From the NCBI GenBank assembly GCA_947175775.1, contig CAMWNY010000176.1, forward strand, positions 1-5,876: a DNA stretch of 5,876 nt, given 5' to 3'. The notes below the pieces were generated by a model, which saw nothing but the letters and a program-made list of their open reading frames with translations, searched no databases and had not been told where the DNA came from. Shown here piece by piece: positions 1 through 5,876 of the stretch (position 1 is the stretch's first letter; the number at the start of each line of letters is the position of its first letter). This DNA is from an uncultured Lachnospiraceae bacterium (GTDB lineage: Bacteria > Bacillota > Clostridia > Lachnospirales > Lachnospiraceae). The position numbers and the translations under genes were made by a program.

Positions 1-1
1 A

Positions 2-3000
2 CATATATCTGAGGAGCTGGTGCGGGAAACCACAGATGTGAGCGAGGAAAGTACGGAAAGTACAGAAAGCGATTCGTCGAGTGAAGATTCTTCCCAGGAA
101 CCGGATGATATTATTGACTATACGACGCTTAGGATGGGAACCGAAGAGAAGTATTATTATTATGGAGATAAGGCGGATACCCTGTTTATAACTGCAAAAT
201 TAAGCAATTGCGAGATACCAGAGGGTGTATCCGTTCATTTTTTCATTGATGATAAAATCTGCGGTGAGAGTAATCCGGAACCGTTTGGAAAAGTTTATAA
301 AGATGAGAAACAGGAAGGCTATTATATTATAGTTTTAAAGAAGAAGGAACTTGCAAATACCTCTTCGAATCGCCATAATCTGCTTCTTACCCTGACAAGG
401 AAGACCGCAGATGGCGGCACGAGGGAATTGGTGCGGAGAGTAGCGATTTTCGAGACGCAGGATCAGCCGATTTTTCTTGAAAAGACTCCCTATTATATGG
501 GGGCATCAGATGACAGCGTTGAAGTGACTATTTTTAATACGGCGGATGACATCAGCCGTATTGCACTTTCTAATAATGGAGAGACGGTGGCAGCTCCGAC
601 ACAGGACAGCATACCGGTAAAAAAGCAGGTTAAGACAGATCCGCGTTATACGGGAATATGCAGTGATTATGAATTCCCAAATGAATTACTGGATGAAGTA
701 TTGCAGCAGACGGATGTTTTGTTATATAAAAGCACATGGACTTTGTCAAATTTAAAAAATGCAATTGACCTGGGCAGTTATAATCTGAATCTTGTCTTTG
801 ATACCGGAGAAACAATGGATATTAGCGGCGCTGTTTCCATAACCTCTGAAGCGGTTGTCACAAATTGTACGGTAGCGATGGATTATGATAATACAAGTCC
901 ATATGCATATCTTTTTATACAGGGTTCGGGATTTAATCCGGATAACATTACATATAATTTTAGGTTCGGTTCTTCGACAGGCACGCCGCTTTCGTCCACG
1001 AAGGCAGGTTATAAGCAAGTTTGGTCAGGCTATATATTTAAGTTCCAAAAGATTGGAAGCAGTTGGCCAAAGGCAGGAGAGGATATTTATGTTTCCTTGC
1101 GGGGCAATAATATTTGGTTTTCAAAAAATGAGTTTACTTCGACAGTCCAGACAGGAATTTATTATGCGGCATATAATCCTGTACTAAAAGCAATAGAAGC
1201 AGGCGTTGCGGTTGACTTGAATGGTAAAAGAACGCAATTTAGCATTGTTAATGATGAAAATTCTCAGACAGGTAATCCTGTTACAGTAAATTCACTGACA
1301 GAAAGTTTGGTATATCTTACGCCCCAAAATGCGCTGACGGCAGGAACACAGTATGTTAAGCTTGTGGTTGACGGCAAGGCGTATTTTAAGAAATTTGATG
1401 TTGATGCGGAAGCCTTAGATACTAACAGATGGGATGCTCCGAAAGTGATTTCCCAAAATGCTGAGCGGCATTATTTTTACTACTATTATGAAGAAGCGGG
1501 GCTTACCAGCAGTGATTTGTCGGCAAAGCTTACTTCCGAAAATGGAACTTCAAGAGAGATTGTAATTTCAGCAACAGAGTGGCTTCGAGAGGATGCGGGC
1601 AGAGGAACCAGTATAAAGGTTGTTATTCCGACACAAAAGCTTGCTTTGGGAAAATATAAGATTGAAATCTTTAAAAATGAGGAGGAAGGTAAAACAGAGA
1701 TTGCTTCTTATGATTTTGAGCTTGTTGCGGCAAAGGGCAATAAGTTTATCCTTGATGAATATTCTATATCATGGATTAATGACGATGCGATGCAGGTTTA
1801 CATAAAAACACCAAACTGTTCCCAAGAGGATGATTTCGAAATAAAGCTTACGGAAACGAGCGGCAGGGTGGTAGAGGACCTTAAAACCGTTGTCACAAAC
1901 AGATATTCTGACAGTATTTATATGGAAGTTACGGGACTGAAACGGACAAAGGCATTTCGGGATTATTATGTGCTGTTGACGCATAAAAATAAGGAATTTG
2001 AAAATATGGGTTATCCGTTTACAATGGATGATATGACAAAGCCTTATTATGCGGAAAGTGAAAATGAGAAAGGTGAGCTTAAAACAATTGCATTTAATAG
2101 AGGTATGCCGATTAAGGTTACGGCAAATAACAGAGTGGTCGGAATCAACCTTCAATATATGGCGCTTCCTGCGACAGTAAATCTTTATGCACCAAATGAT
2201 ACGACATCACTTGCAGACTTGACGATTACGTCAGCGACAGAGGATGATTACTACTATTTTACGAAGGAGTTCTATGACAGGCTTCCAAATAAGGATACGC
2301 TTTATGATATGGTAATTTCCGATGCGGACGGATGGGGGAGGACCTATCCAGGAGTAACGATTGGATACCGTGAGGAAACGGTACAAAATGATTTTCGGGC
2401 AGAGATAACAACAAATATGCTGTTTCTTGGCGAAGAAGGTGAGGATGCTGCTGTCATCACGGTTACCGGAAATAAGCAGACACCGTTTTTTGAGTCTGCG
2501 GATGAAAGCATTGTTACGGTTAGGGCAGATGAGGAAGATTCAAACAGTGCGATTGTCAGTGCGGCAGAAAAAACAGGTACGACGGTTGTGACAATTTTTG
2601 CGGATGGCGTGGAAAAAACAATTATTGTTACGGTTACGGTAAAGGTGGACGGCATTGTTTTAAACACATCGAACCGCAGGATGGTGACAGGGGATACTTT
2701 TAATGTGGAGGCATATATGCTGCCGAGCGGTTCACAGGATGACACGCATCATGTAACATTTACATCCTCTGATCCGAATGTGCTTTATGTAAAACCGATT
2801 TCTGCGACGACGGCAAGAATAACCGCGATGGGTTCAGGAACGGCAATTTTGCGGGCATCCTTAAACGGAACAACACATGTCACCAATATATCCGTATCTG
2901 TAACAGGTCTCTTTTCATTGACAGAAAAGAAAATGAAAATTGCGGAGGCAGGAATAAGCAGTTATATTGAGAATGTTGACAGGACGCTTGAATATTGTGA

Positions 3001-5722
3001 GCTTCCTGAGGGATGGACATGGAATGATGATTCCGTCAGCCTTTCGGCAAGTGATGACGCGCCTGTCCAGTATTTCGGCGCAACCTATAAACAGGAGGGA
3101 TATGAATCGTTTTCAACCAGACTTCCCGTTTCCGTAACGCGCATTACCGGTATTAAGATTGATGGAAGGACGCTGATTAACAGAGGAAGAGAAGAAACGT
3201 TCCGTGTTACATATGAATATGTAGGAAGAAATGTGGCATGGGAAGAAATTGACAAAAGGCTTAGTGTTAATTGCGTACGGGTTACGGAGGATGAGATTGC
3301 CAGTGTAGTTTCTGCGGATAAAGAGGAAGTCGTTATCGAGACAAAGAAGGAAACAGAAGGCGGAACGGCAGAGTTTCGCTATACGCTTTCGATAGATAAC
3401 GGAACGATTGAGGGCAGTGATATGCTTGCGCAGGCGTTCAGCATTACTGTGCCTGTTGAAGACTGTGTTGATAATATTATACTGACGCCTGTAAGGAAAA
3501 GTGGTCAGGGATTTACGTTCTTACCGGAAAGCAAACGGATGGATTTGGATTTAGATGAGGTTGACAGAGCAAACGGTAAGTACTCTGTATCGATTGCACT
3601 TGAGGCAACGATCAATGATGTTCCGGCGAAAAATATTGCATTTGAATGGCAGTCAGATGATGAAGAGATTGCTTCCTTTACAAGGGACAAAAAGACAGGA
3701 GAGCTGATTACGGATAAGGACGGCAATGTTGTGCTTAACATAAAGCGTGTCGGTGTCGTGCAGGTAACTGCTACGGCAAACGATCCGGGAGCATTTGTCG
3801 GAACGCTGACAATCAATGTTATGGACTATGAGCCTGTGCTTGAGACGGCAGTGATAACTGTCAACAAGAATAATACGGTCGGTACGCAATTTGTGCTGCA
3901 GGAGCAAAACGGCAATTCCATAAGAAAGATACGGGTATTGGAAACAGTAACTGAAGAGCAAAAAGCGGAGTCCGCCAATTTTGCGGTGAAACTTCCTGTA
4001 AATGGTTTGGCTGTTATGATGCTCAAGGAAAATGCGCCTGCAAAGAGTTATGACAAAAAGACCACAACGAATGCGGTGCTGGAGGTTGTGACGACAAAGG
4101 GACGTTATGAGTATCCTGTATCAATTATTACGGAAATAACAACACCTACGGCATCTCTAAAATTAAAGAGTAAAGCAAATCTGTTTTATGCAAATGCGCA
4201 AGCGGTTTATACCATTTCAAGCAAGTATGAAATAGCATCGGTCAAGGATGTAGGGTCCGACGCATATGTAGAACGGTTTTACGGATCTTATAATAAAAAC
4301 AATAAGACAGTAACCTTTAGCACAAAGGGAAAGCTTAACAACGAAACAATAGGTTTGTTTACGGCTTCAAAATCTCCAAGGCTTGAAACAACGCTGGAAG
4401 TCTATTTTGTCGGATATAATGAACCACAGCGTATTAATGTTAAGGTTAAGACGGAAAATAAGAAACCAAGCTTAAACATTACCGGGCTTACAGTTTGTCC
4501 TGGAATGACTTCGGGAAGAGTCAATGTCATCAATGCAAAGACCAAGGAAAAGATTGCTTTGGACAGTGCGACAACGCAGATTACGCTGCAAAAGCCGATA
4601 GATGGTCTTGCCACACCGACAGTAAATGTGAGTCGGGGTATTGATATTGCTTATTATGGAACGAAAAGCGCTTCTTACACCGTTTTGGTAAGAGACAAAA
4701 ACTGGACACAGCCGGTTGCCGCGAAAGGAAAAATTTCATATGTGAAGTCGCCGGAGCAGCTTTCGCTTGTACTTGGAAGCAAACAGCTGATACTTAATAC
4801 TGGAACAATTGCCAAAGACAATGTAGTCAGCAATGTATCCATGCCAGTTTCCATTAGTGGAAATGATGTTCAGATTACGAATATGCGCATTGACGGGACA
4901 GCCCGGACGCTGATTGACGGCGGGGCGCTCTCATACAGGTTTGACTTAAAGAAACAGACAATTAATCTTGGCTTGGTTAAAAACAGTCATGTTAAAAAGG
5001 GAAGTTATAAGCTCAATCTGTATGCGTCGATTATGGTTGGAGACAGTCCCATAGAGGTAAAGAAGGCAACGCTTACGATTAAAATTATGGATGAAAAGTC
5101 TGCAAAAGTGACATTGTCTTCCGCAAAAGGAAAGATTAACCTGGTCGAACGAAGCACCACATCCGTTGTCTTTACGCCGAAGGTTTCTGGTATTGATTCG
5201 CCGATTAAATCCGTGGCGGTAACAGGGGACAATACAAAATTCTTTACGGCTTCTCTGAATGGGGATAATAAGATTGAGGTTAAGGCGAAAACGAGAGCAG
5301 TGATGTCAAGCAAAACGACCTATAAGGTAGCAATTTTAGCTACGCTTGAAAACGGGTATCAGATTGAGACGACTGCAAAGGTGAAACCGGTTAATAAGCT
5401 TCCGAAGGTTGTTTTAAGTCCGAAGGAAGGAAATCTGTACCGTACAAATTCGAACAAATATATAACATCATTGTCGCTTGAGGGCAGTAATCTTAGCCTG
5501 AACAGTATATCAGATGTTACGCTTAATATGAAGGGACAGGATGCGCAGAATTTTTCACTGTCATATGATTTGATTCGAAATGGCACACTTAGCTTTGCGC
5601 TGGCAGGCGATAAGATGAATATGAAAAAAGGTACGTATAAACTGACATGTCAGGTTTATTTTAAAGATGCGGATGCACAGGCAAAGCCTGCAACTGTAAA
5701 CGTGACGATAACAGTGAGATAA
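2..5722 (+). CDS. Giant multi-domain Ig-like repeat surface/secreted protein (5'-partial)
   Basis: This is a single uninterrupted frame of 1,906 codons ending in TAA at 5720-5722. It is open to the left edge: the six codons before the GTG at nt 20 read HISEEL with no stop. That GTG has only a GAGGAG run 3 nt upstream (too close) and no signal peptide after it, so I treat the gene as truncated at its 5' end. No enzyme motif is visible. The protein is a chain of beta-rich modules: acidic linker (residues 4-36), about seven Tyr-rich modules (40-800), two BIG2 modules (801-969), an LPEGWTW module (970-1047), an Ig-like module (1048-1153), a BIG2-like module (1154-1280) and six repeats of about 100 aa (1281-1906). 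BIG2 domains are typical of bacterial adhesins and surface proteins, so a role as an extracellular stalk or adhesin is inferred; the ligand is unknown. There is no LPXTG motif or C-terminal membrane helix. It is followed directly by a terminator, so it is the last gene of its transcript. Confidence is high for the gene and moderate for the surface role. Confidence 0.93.
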   Translation, partial: HISEELVRETTDVSEESTESTESDSSSEDSSQEPDDIIDYTTLRMGTEEKYYYYGDKADTLFITAKLSNCEIPEGVSVHFFIDDKICGESNPEPFGKVYKDEKQEGYYIIVLKKKELANTSSNRHNLLLTLTRKTADGGTRELVRRVAIFETQDQPIFLEKTPYYMGASDDSVEVTIFNTADDISRIALSNNGETVAAPTQDSIPVKKQVKTDPRYTGICSDYEFPNELLDEVLQQTDVLLYKSTWTLSNLKNAIDLGSYNLNLVFDTGETMDISGAVSITSEAVVTNCTVAMDYDNTSPYAYLFIQGSGFNPDNITYNFRFGSSTGTPLSSTKAGYKQVWSGYIFKFQKIGSSWPKAGEDIYVSLRGNNIWFSKNEFTSTVQTGIYYAAYNPVLKAIEAGVAVDLNGKRTQFSIVNDENSQTGNPVTVNSLTESLVYLTPQNALTAGTQYVKLVVDGKAYFKKFDVDAEALDTNRWDAPKVISQNAERHYFYYYYEEAGLTSSDLSAKLTSENGTSREIVISATEWLREDAGRGTSIKVVIPTQKLALGKYKIEIFKNEEEGKTEIASYDFELVAAKGNKFILDEYSISWINDDAMQVYIKTPNCSQEDDFEIKLTETSGRVVEDLKTVVTNRYSDSIYMEVTGLKRTKAFRDYYVLLTHKNKEFENMGYPFTMDDMTKPYYAESENEKGELKTIAFNRGMPIKVTANNRVVGINLQYMALPATVNLYAPNDTTSLADLTITSATEDDYYYFTKEFYDRLPNKDTLYDMVISDADGWGRTYPGVTIGYREETVQNDFRAEITTNMLFLGEEGEDAAVITVTGNKQTPFFESADESIVTVRADEEDSNSAIVSAAEKTGTTVVTIFADGVEKTIIVTVTVKVDGIVLNTSNRRMVTGDTFNVEAYMLPSGSQDDTHHVTFTSSDPNVLYVKPISATTARITAMGSGTAILRASLNGTTHVTNISVSVTGLFSLTEKKMKIAEAGISSYIENVDRTLEYCELPEGWTWNDDSVSLSASDDAPVQYFGATYKQEGYESFSTRLPVSVTRITGIKIDGRTLINRGREETFRVTYEYVGRNVAWEEIDKRLSVNCVRVTEDEIASVVSADKEEVVIETKKETEGGTAEFRYTLSIDNGTIEGSDMLAQAFSITVPVEDCVDNIILTPVRKSGQGFTFLPESKRMDLDLDEVDRANGKYSVSIALEATINDVPAKNIAFEWQSDDEEIASFTRDKKTGELITDKDGNVVLNIKRVGVVQVTATANDPGAFVGTLTINVMDYEPVLETAVITVNKNNTVGTQFVLQEQNGNSIRKIRVLETVTEEQKAESANFAVKLPVNGLAVMMLKENAPAKSYDKKTTTNAVLEVVTTKGRYEYPVSIITEITTPTASLKLKSKANLFYANAQAVYTISSKYEIASVKDVGSDAYVERFYGSYNKNNKTVTFSTKGKLNNETIGLFTASKSPRLETTLEVYFVGYNEPQRINVKVKTENKKPSLNITGLTVCPGMTSGRVNVINAKTKEKIALDSATTQITLQKPIDGLATPTVNVSRGIDIAYYGTKSASYTVLVRDKNWTQPVAAKGKISYVKSPEQLSLVLGSKQLILNTGTIAKDNVVSNVSMPVSISGNDVQITNMRIDGTARTLIDGGALSYRFDLKKQTINLGLVKNSHVKKGSYKLNLYASIMVGDSPIEVKKATLTIKIMDEKSAKVTLSSAKGKINLVERSTTSVVFTPKVSGIDSPIKSVAVTGDNTKFFTASLNGDNKIEVKAKTRAVMSSKTTYKVAILATLENGYQIETTAKVKPVNKLPKVVLSPKEGNLYRTNSNKYITSLSLEGSNLSLNSISDVTLNMKGQDAQNFSLSYDLIRNGTLSFALAGDKMNMKKGTYKLTCQVYFKDADAQAKPATVNVTITVR
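11..109 (+). other. Acidic Ser/Thr/Glu/Asp low-complexity linker segment
   Basis: Residues 4-36 consist almost only of Glu, Asp, Ser and Thr, with one Pro-Asp-Asp near the end and no predicted secondary structure. Such segments commonly sit just after a signal peptide or between an N-terminal anchor and the first folded domain of Gram-positive exported proteins. The segment includes a short 9-nt tandem repeat, described separately. Placement just before the first beta module suggests the mature N-terminus may be near the left edge of the window, but a further upstream domain cannot be excluded. Confidence 0.7.
47..73 (+). repeat. 9-nt micro-tandem repeat inside the acidic linker
   Basis: GAAAGTACG at 47-55 is followed by GAAAGTACA at 56-64 and a degenerate third copy, GAAAGCGAT, at 65-73. 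The unit keeps the reading frame and gives the repeated Glu-Ser-Thr pattern of the linker. It is a plausible site of in-frame length variation by slippage, but with only about 2.5 copies this is speculative. Confidence 0.6.
119..2401 (+). other. Array of about seven divergent Tyr-rich beta-sandwich-like modules
   Basis: Residues 40-800 show a recurring end-of-module pattern: a leucine, a Gly/Lys turn, then a strand such as GSYNLNLVFDTGE, AGTQYVKLVVDGKA, LGKYKIEIFKNEEEGK or FRDYYVLLTHKNKEF, followed by a final strand and a linker. Using these, approximate module borders fall at nt 119-454, 455-850, 851-1150, 1151-1405, 1406-1732, 1733-2032 and 2033-2401. I do not recognise the family. The modules are too divergent to show DNA-level repeats. 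Alternating hydrophobic residues and no long helices point to beta-sandwich folds. Three tyrosine clusters occur (residues 51-54, 491-496 and 750-752). Borders are eye estimates, good to perhaps 15 residues. Confidence 0.5.
2402..2644 (+). other. Bacterial Ig-like domain, group 2 (BIG2), first copy
   Basis: Residues 801-881 fit the BIG2 pattern: an opening strand with MLFLGEEGED, a central segment FFESADESIVTVRAD equivalent to the family's W-S-S-D-P-x-V-A-x-V core, then a Gly-Thr-Thr-Val-Val-Thr-Ile strand matching the usual G-T-A-x-I-T-x motif, and a closing TVTVK strand. The module is very acidic: I count 15 Asp/Glu against 5 Lys/Arg. BIG2 folds act as spacers or binding modules in adhesins such as intimin and invasin relatives. 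Confidence 0.75.
2645..2908 (+). other. Bacterial Ig-like domain, group 2 (BIG2), second copy
   Basis: Residues 882-969 are the clearest BIG2 module in the protein. They have the opening VDGIVLNTSNRRMVTGDTF (family consensus: a strand, then V-G-x-x-x-x-L), the core VTFTSSDPNVLYVKP matching W-S-S-D-P-x-V-x-x-V with Phe for Trp, and GSGTAILRASLNGT matching the a-G-t-A-x-I-x-A segment. The module follows the first BIG2 with no linker, as expected for a rigid rod of Ig folds. Confidence 0.85.
2909..3142 (+). other. Ig-like module with LPEGWTW signature
   Basis: Residues 970-1047 contain LPEGWTW at 1001-1007, then a strand ending in VQYFGATYKQEGYESF and a closing LPVSVT strand. From memory, the pattern Leu-Pro-x-Gly-Trp-x-Trp followed by an A-x-Y-x-x-x-x-x-Y/F strand recurs in Ig-like modules of large clostridial surface proteins. 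I cannot name a Pfam entry with certainty. The module sits between two Ig-like modules and presumably extends the rod. Confidence 0.6.
3143..3460 (+). other. Ig-like beta module of unassigned family
   Basis: Residues 1048-1153 begin ITGIKIDGRTLINRGREETF, an opening typical of Ig-like folds (strand, turn, then a polar strand beginning with E-x-F). They end with the strand pair AEFRYTLSIDNGTIEG and AFSITVPV. The acidic, Lys-rich middle (roughly 1085-1125) lacks the W-S-S-D core of BIG2, so I leave the family open. It follows the LPEGWTW module without a linker. Confidence 0.45.
3461..3841 (+). other. BIG2-like module, long divergent copy
   Basis: Residues 1154-1280 carry the BIG2-type core IAFEWQSDDEEIASFTRD (W-x-S-D-x-x-I-A-x-F) and a VGVVQVTATANDPG strand equivalent to G-x-x-x-I-T-A. 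At about 127 aa it is longer than a usual BIG2 module of about 80-90 aa. The extra length comes from an extended N-terminal part and a Lys/Asp-rich hairpin (DKKTGELITDKDGN) in the middle. The core is clear; the family label is likely but not certain. Confidence 0.65.
3842..5719 (+). repeat. Six divergent ~100-aa beta repeats forming the C-terminal third
   Basis: Residues 1281-1906 divide into six units of 96-115 aa, at nt 3842-4150, 4151-4468, 4469-4756, 4757-5101, 5102-5404 and 5405-5719. The shared pattern is clearest in units 4-6. An opening strand (VTLSSAKGKINL; VVLSPKEGNL) leads to a Val/Ile strand before a Gly-Asp/Gly-Gln turn, then F-x-x-S/L and an N-x-x-I/L-x-V/F strand. Next comes a K-x-x-Y-K-V/L strand (SSKTTYKVAIL; MKKGTYKLTCQ; VKKGSYKLNLY), and the unit closes with an A-T/K-V-x-V or A-T-L-T-I strand and often a Lys-Pro linker. 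Similar uncharacterised modules recur, as I recall, in very large Lachnospiraceae surface proteins. The last unit ends exactly at the stop codon. Units 4-6 are basic, with net charges of about +6, +9 and +5 by my count. Confidence 0.65.
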
Positions 5723-5737
5723 AATAATGATTTTTTT

Positions 5738-5770
5738 ACAAAGCGTAGGCATTTAGCCTGCGCTTTGTTT
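5738..5770 (+). terminator. Rho-independent terminator of the large gene
   Basis: Starting 15 nt after the stop codon, ACAAAGCGTAGGC (5738-5750) pairs with GCCTGCGCTTTGT (5756-5768) across an ATTTA loop. This is a 13-bp stem with one G-U wobble. The GC-rich 8-bp core (5743-5750 with 5756-5763) is flanked by A-rich sequence on the left and TTTGTTT on the right, the expected intrinsic-terminator layout on the plus strand. A T7 run (5731-5737) precedes the stem. The reverse strand has A's after the hairpin, so it is not a good terminator for leftward transcription. Confidence 0.85.
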
Positions 5771-5810
5771 ACATAAAATTGTAATAAAAGAAGAAATGTA
5801 CAAAATTGTA
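5769..5810. other. Two short AT-rich inverted repeats sharing AAAATTGTA, between terminator and promoter
   Basis: TTACA-N6-TGTAA lies at 5769-5784 and TACAA-AA-TTGTA at 5799-5810. Both include the string AAAATTGTA, with starts 27 nt apart. They lie about 20-60 nt upstream of the predicted -35 box, where an activator site, an operator or an A/T-rich UP element could act. In such AT-rich DNA, 5-bp arms arise easily by chance, so the assignment is weak. Confidence 0.25.
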
Positions 5811-5829
5811 TAAAAAATAAGAAAAACAC

Positions 5830-5857
5830 TTGAAATTAACAGAAAATATAGTACAAT
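5830..5857 (+). promoter_or_regulatory. Predicted sigma-A promoter for the gene to the right of the window
   Basis: A -35 box TTGAAA (5830-5835, 5/6 match to TTGACA) and a -10 box TACAAT (5852-5857, 5/6 match to TATAAT) are separated by 16 nt. The region upstream is A/T-rich and could serve as an UP element. Transcription would start near 5864 and leave the window, so the target gene is not visible. The ATG at 5868 is followed at once by TAA and is not a start. The position just after a terminator fits a new transcription unit in the same direction. Confidence 0.65.
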
Positions 5858-5876
5858 AATAGTATATATGTAAACT

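Noticed and set aside
885..1187. 100-codon overlapping frame on the plus strand
   Set aside because: It is nested out of frame in the large gene, is Arg/Ile-rich with no recognisable domain, and has no convincing ribosome-binding site.
1769..2155. 128-codon open frame on the minus strand
   Set aside because: It is antisense to a continuous coding region, its composition (many Cys, His, Ile) is unlike a real protein, and no start signal is visible.
2607..2645. A-rich run followed by a GTTACG-GTTACG hexamer doublet, considered as a frameshift site or repeat
   Set aside because: The main frame continues unbroken through it and codes a normal BIG2 closing strand (TVTVK). Two copies of a hexamer are explained by alternating Thr-Val codons.
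2344..2745. 133-codon open frame on the minus strand
   Set aside because: It lies wholly inside the large gene, antisense, with no ribosome-binding site. Its Val/Ser/Thr-rich sequence is what the reverse of Thr/Val-rich BIG2 codons produces.
5731..5770. Bidirectional terminator
   Set aside because: The T7 run lies on the 5' side of the hairpin on the plus strand, so a leftward transcript would have A's, not U's, after the stem. Only plus-strand termination is supported.
5868..5876. ATG at 5868 as the start of the downstream gene
   Set aside because: The next codon is TAA, and the ATG lies only a few nucleotides from the predicted transcription start with no ribosome-binding site.

Overview
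The window is almost entirely one very long plus-strand coding region (nt 2-5722, 1,906 codons visible). It is followed by a 154-nt intergenic tail with a rho-independent terminator and a sigma-A-type promoter pointing out of the right edge. Moderate-to-low G+C, Gram-positive-style signals (a 13-bp hairpin terminator, TTGAAA-16-TACAAT) and the Ig-like module types suggest a Firmicute, most likely a gut or rumen Clostridia of the Lachnospiraceae type. That assignment rests on style and recollection, not on a marker gene.

The coding region is a mosaic of beta-rich modules with no recognisable catalytic domain. Residues below are numbered from the first complete codon, at nt 2. The layout is: (1) an acidic Ser/Thr/Glu/Asp linker, residues 4-36; (2) about seven divergent beta-sandwich-like modules of roughly 85-130 aa, residues 40-800, rich in tyrosine; (3) two bacterial Ig-like group 2 (BIG2) modules, residues 801-969; (4) a module carrying LPEGWTW (970-1047), an unassigned Ig-like module (1048-1153) and a third, longer BIG2-like module (1154-1280); (5) six divergent repeats of about 100 aa, residues 1281-1906, running to the stop codon. 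This is the design of a giant secreted or cell-surface stalk or adhesin protein.

The reading frame is open to the left edge. The first possible start (GTG at nt 20) has poor ribosome-binding context and no signal peptide after it, so the true N-terminus, and probably the export signal, lie upstream of the window. At the C-terminus there is no LPXTG sorting signal, no membrane segment and no known wall-binding repeat, so anchoring is unexplained. The last three repeats are strongly basic while the linker and the first BIG2 module are strongly acidic.

No RNA gene, CRISPR array, mobile element or second credible protein gene was found. The most interesting elements are the uncharacterised N-terminal and C-terminal repeat families and the anchoring question. 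I see no evidence for a multi-gene system in this window.
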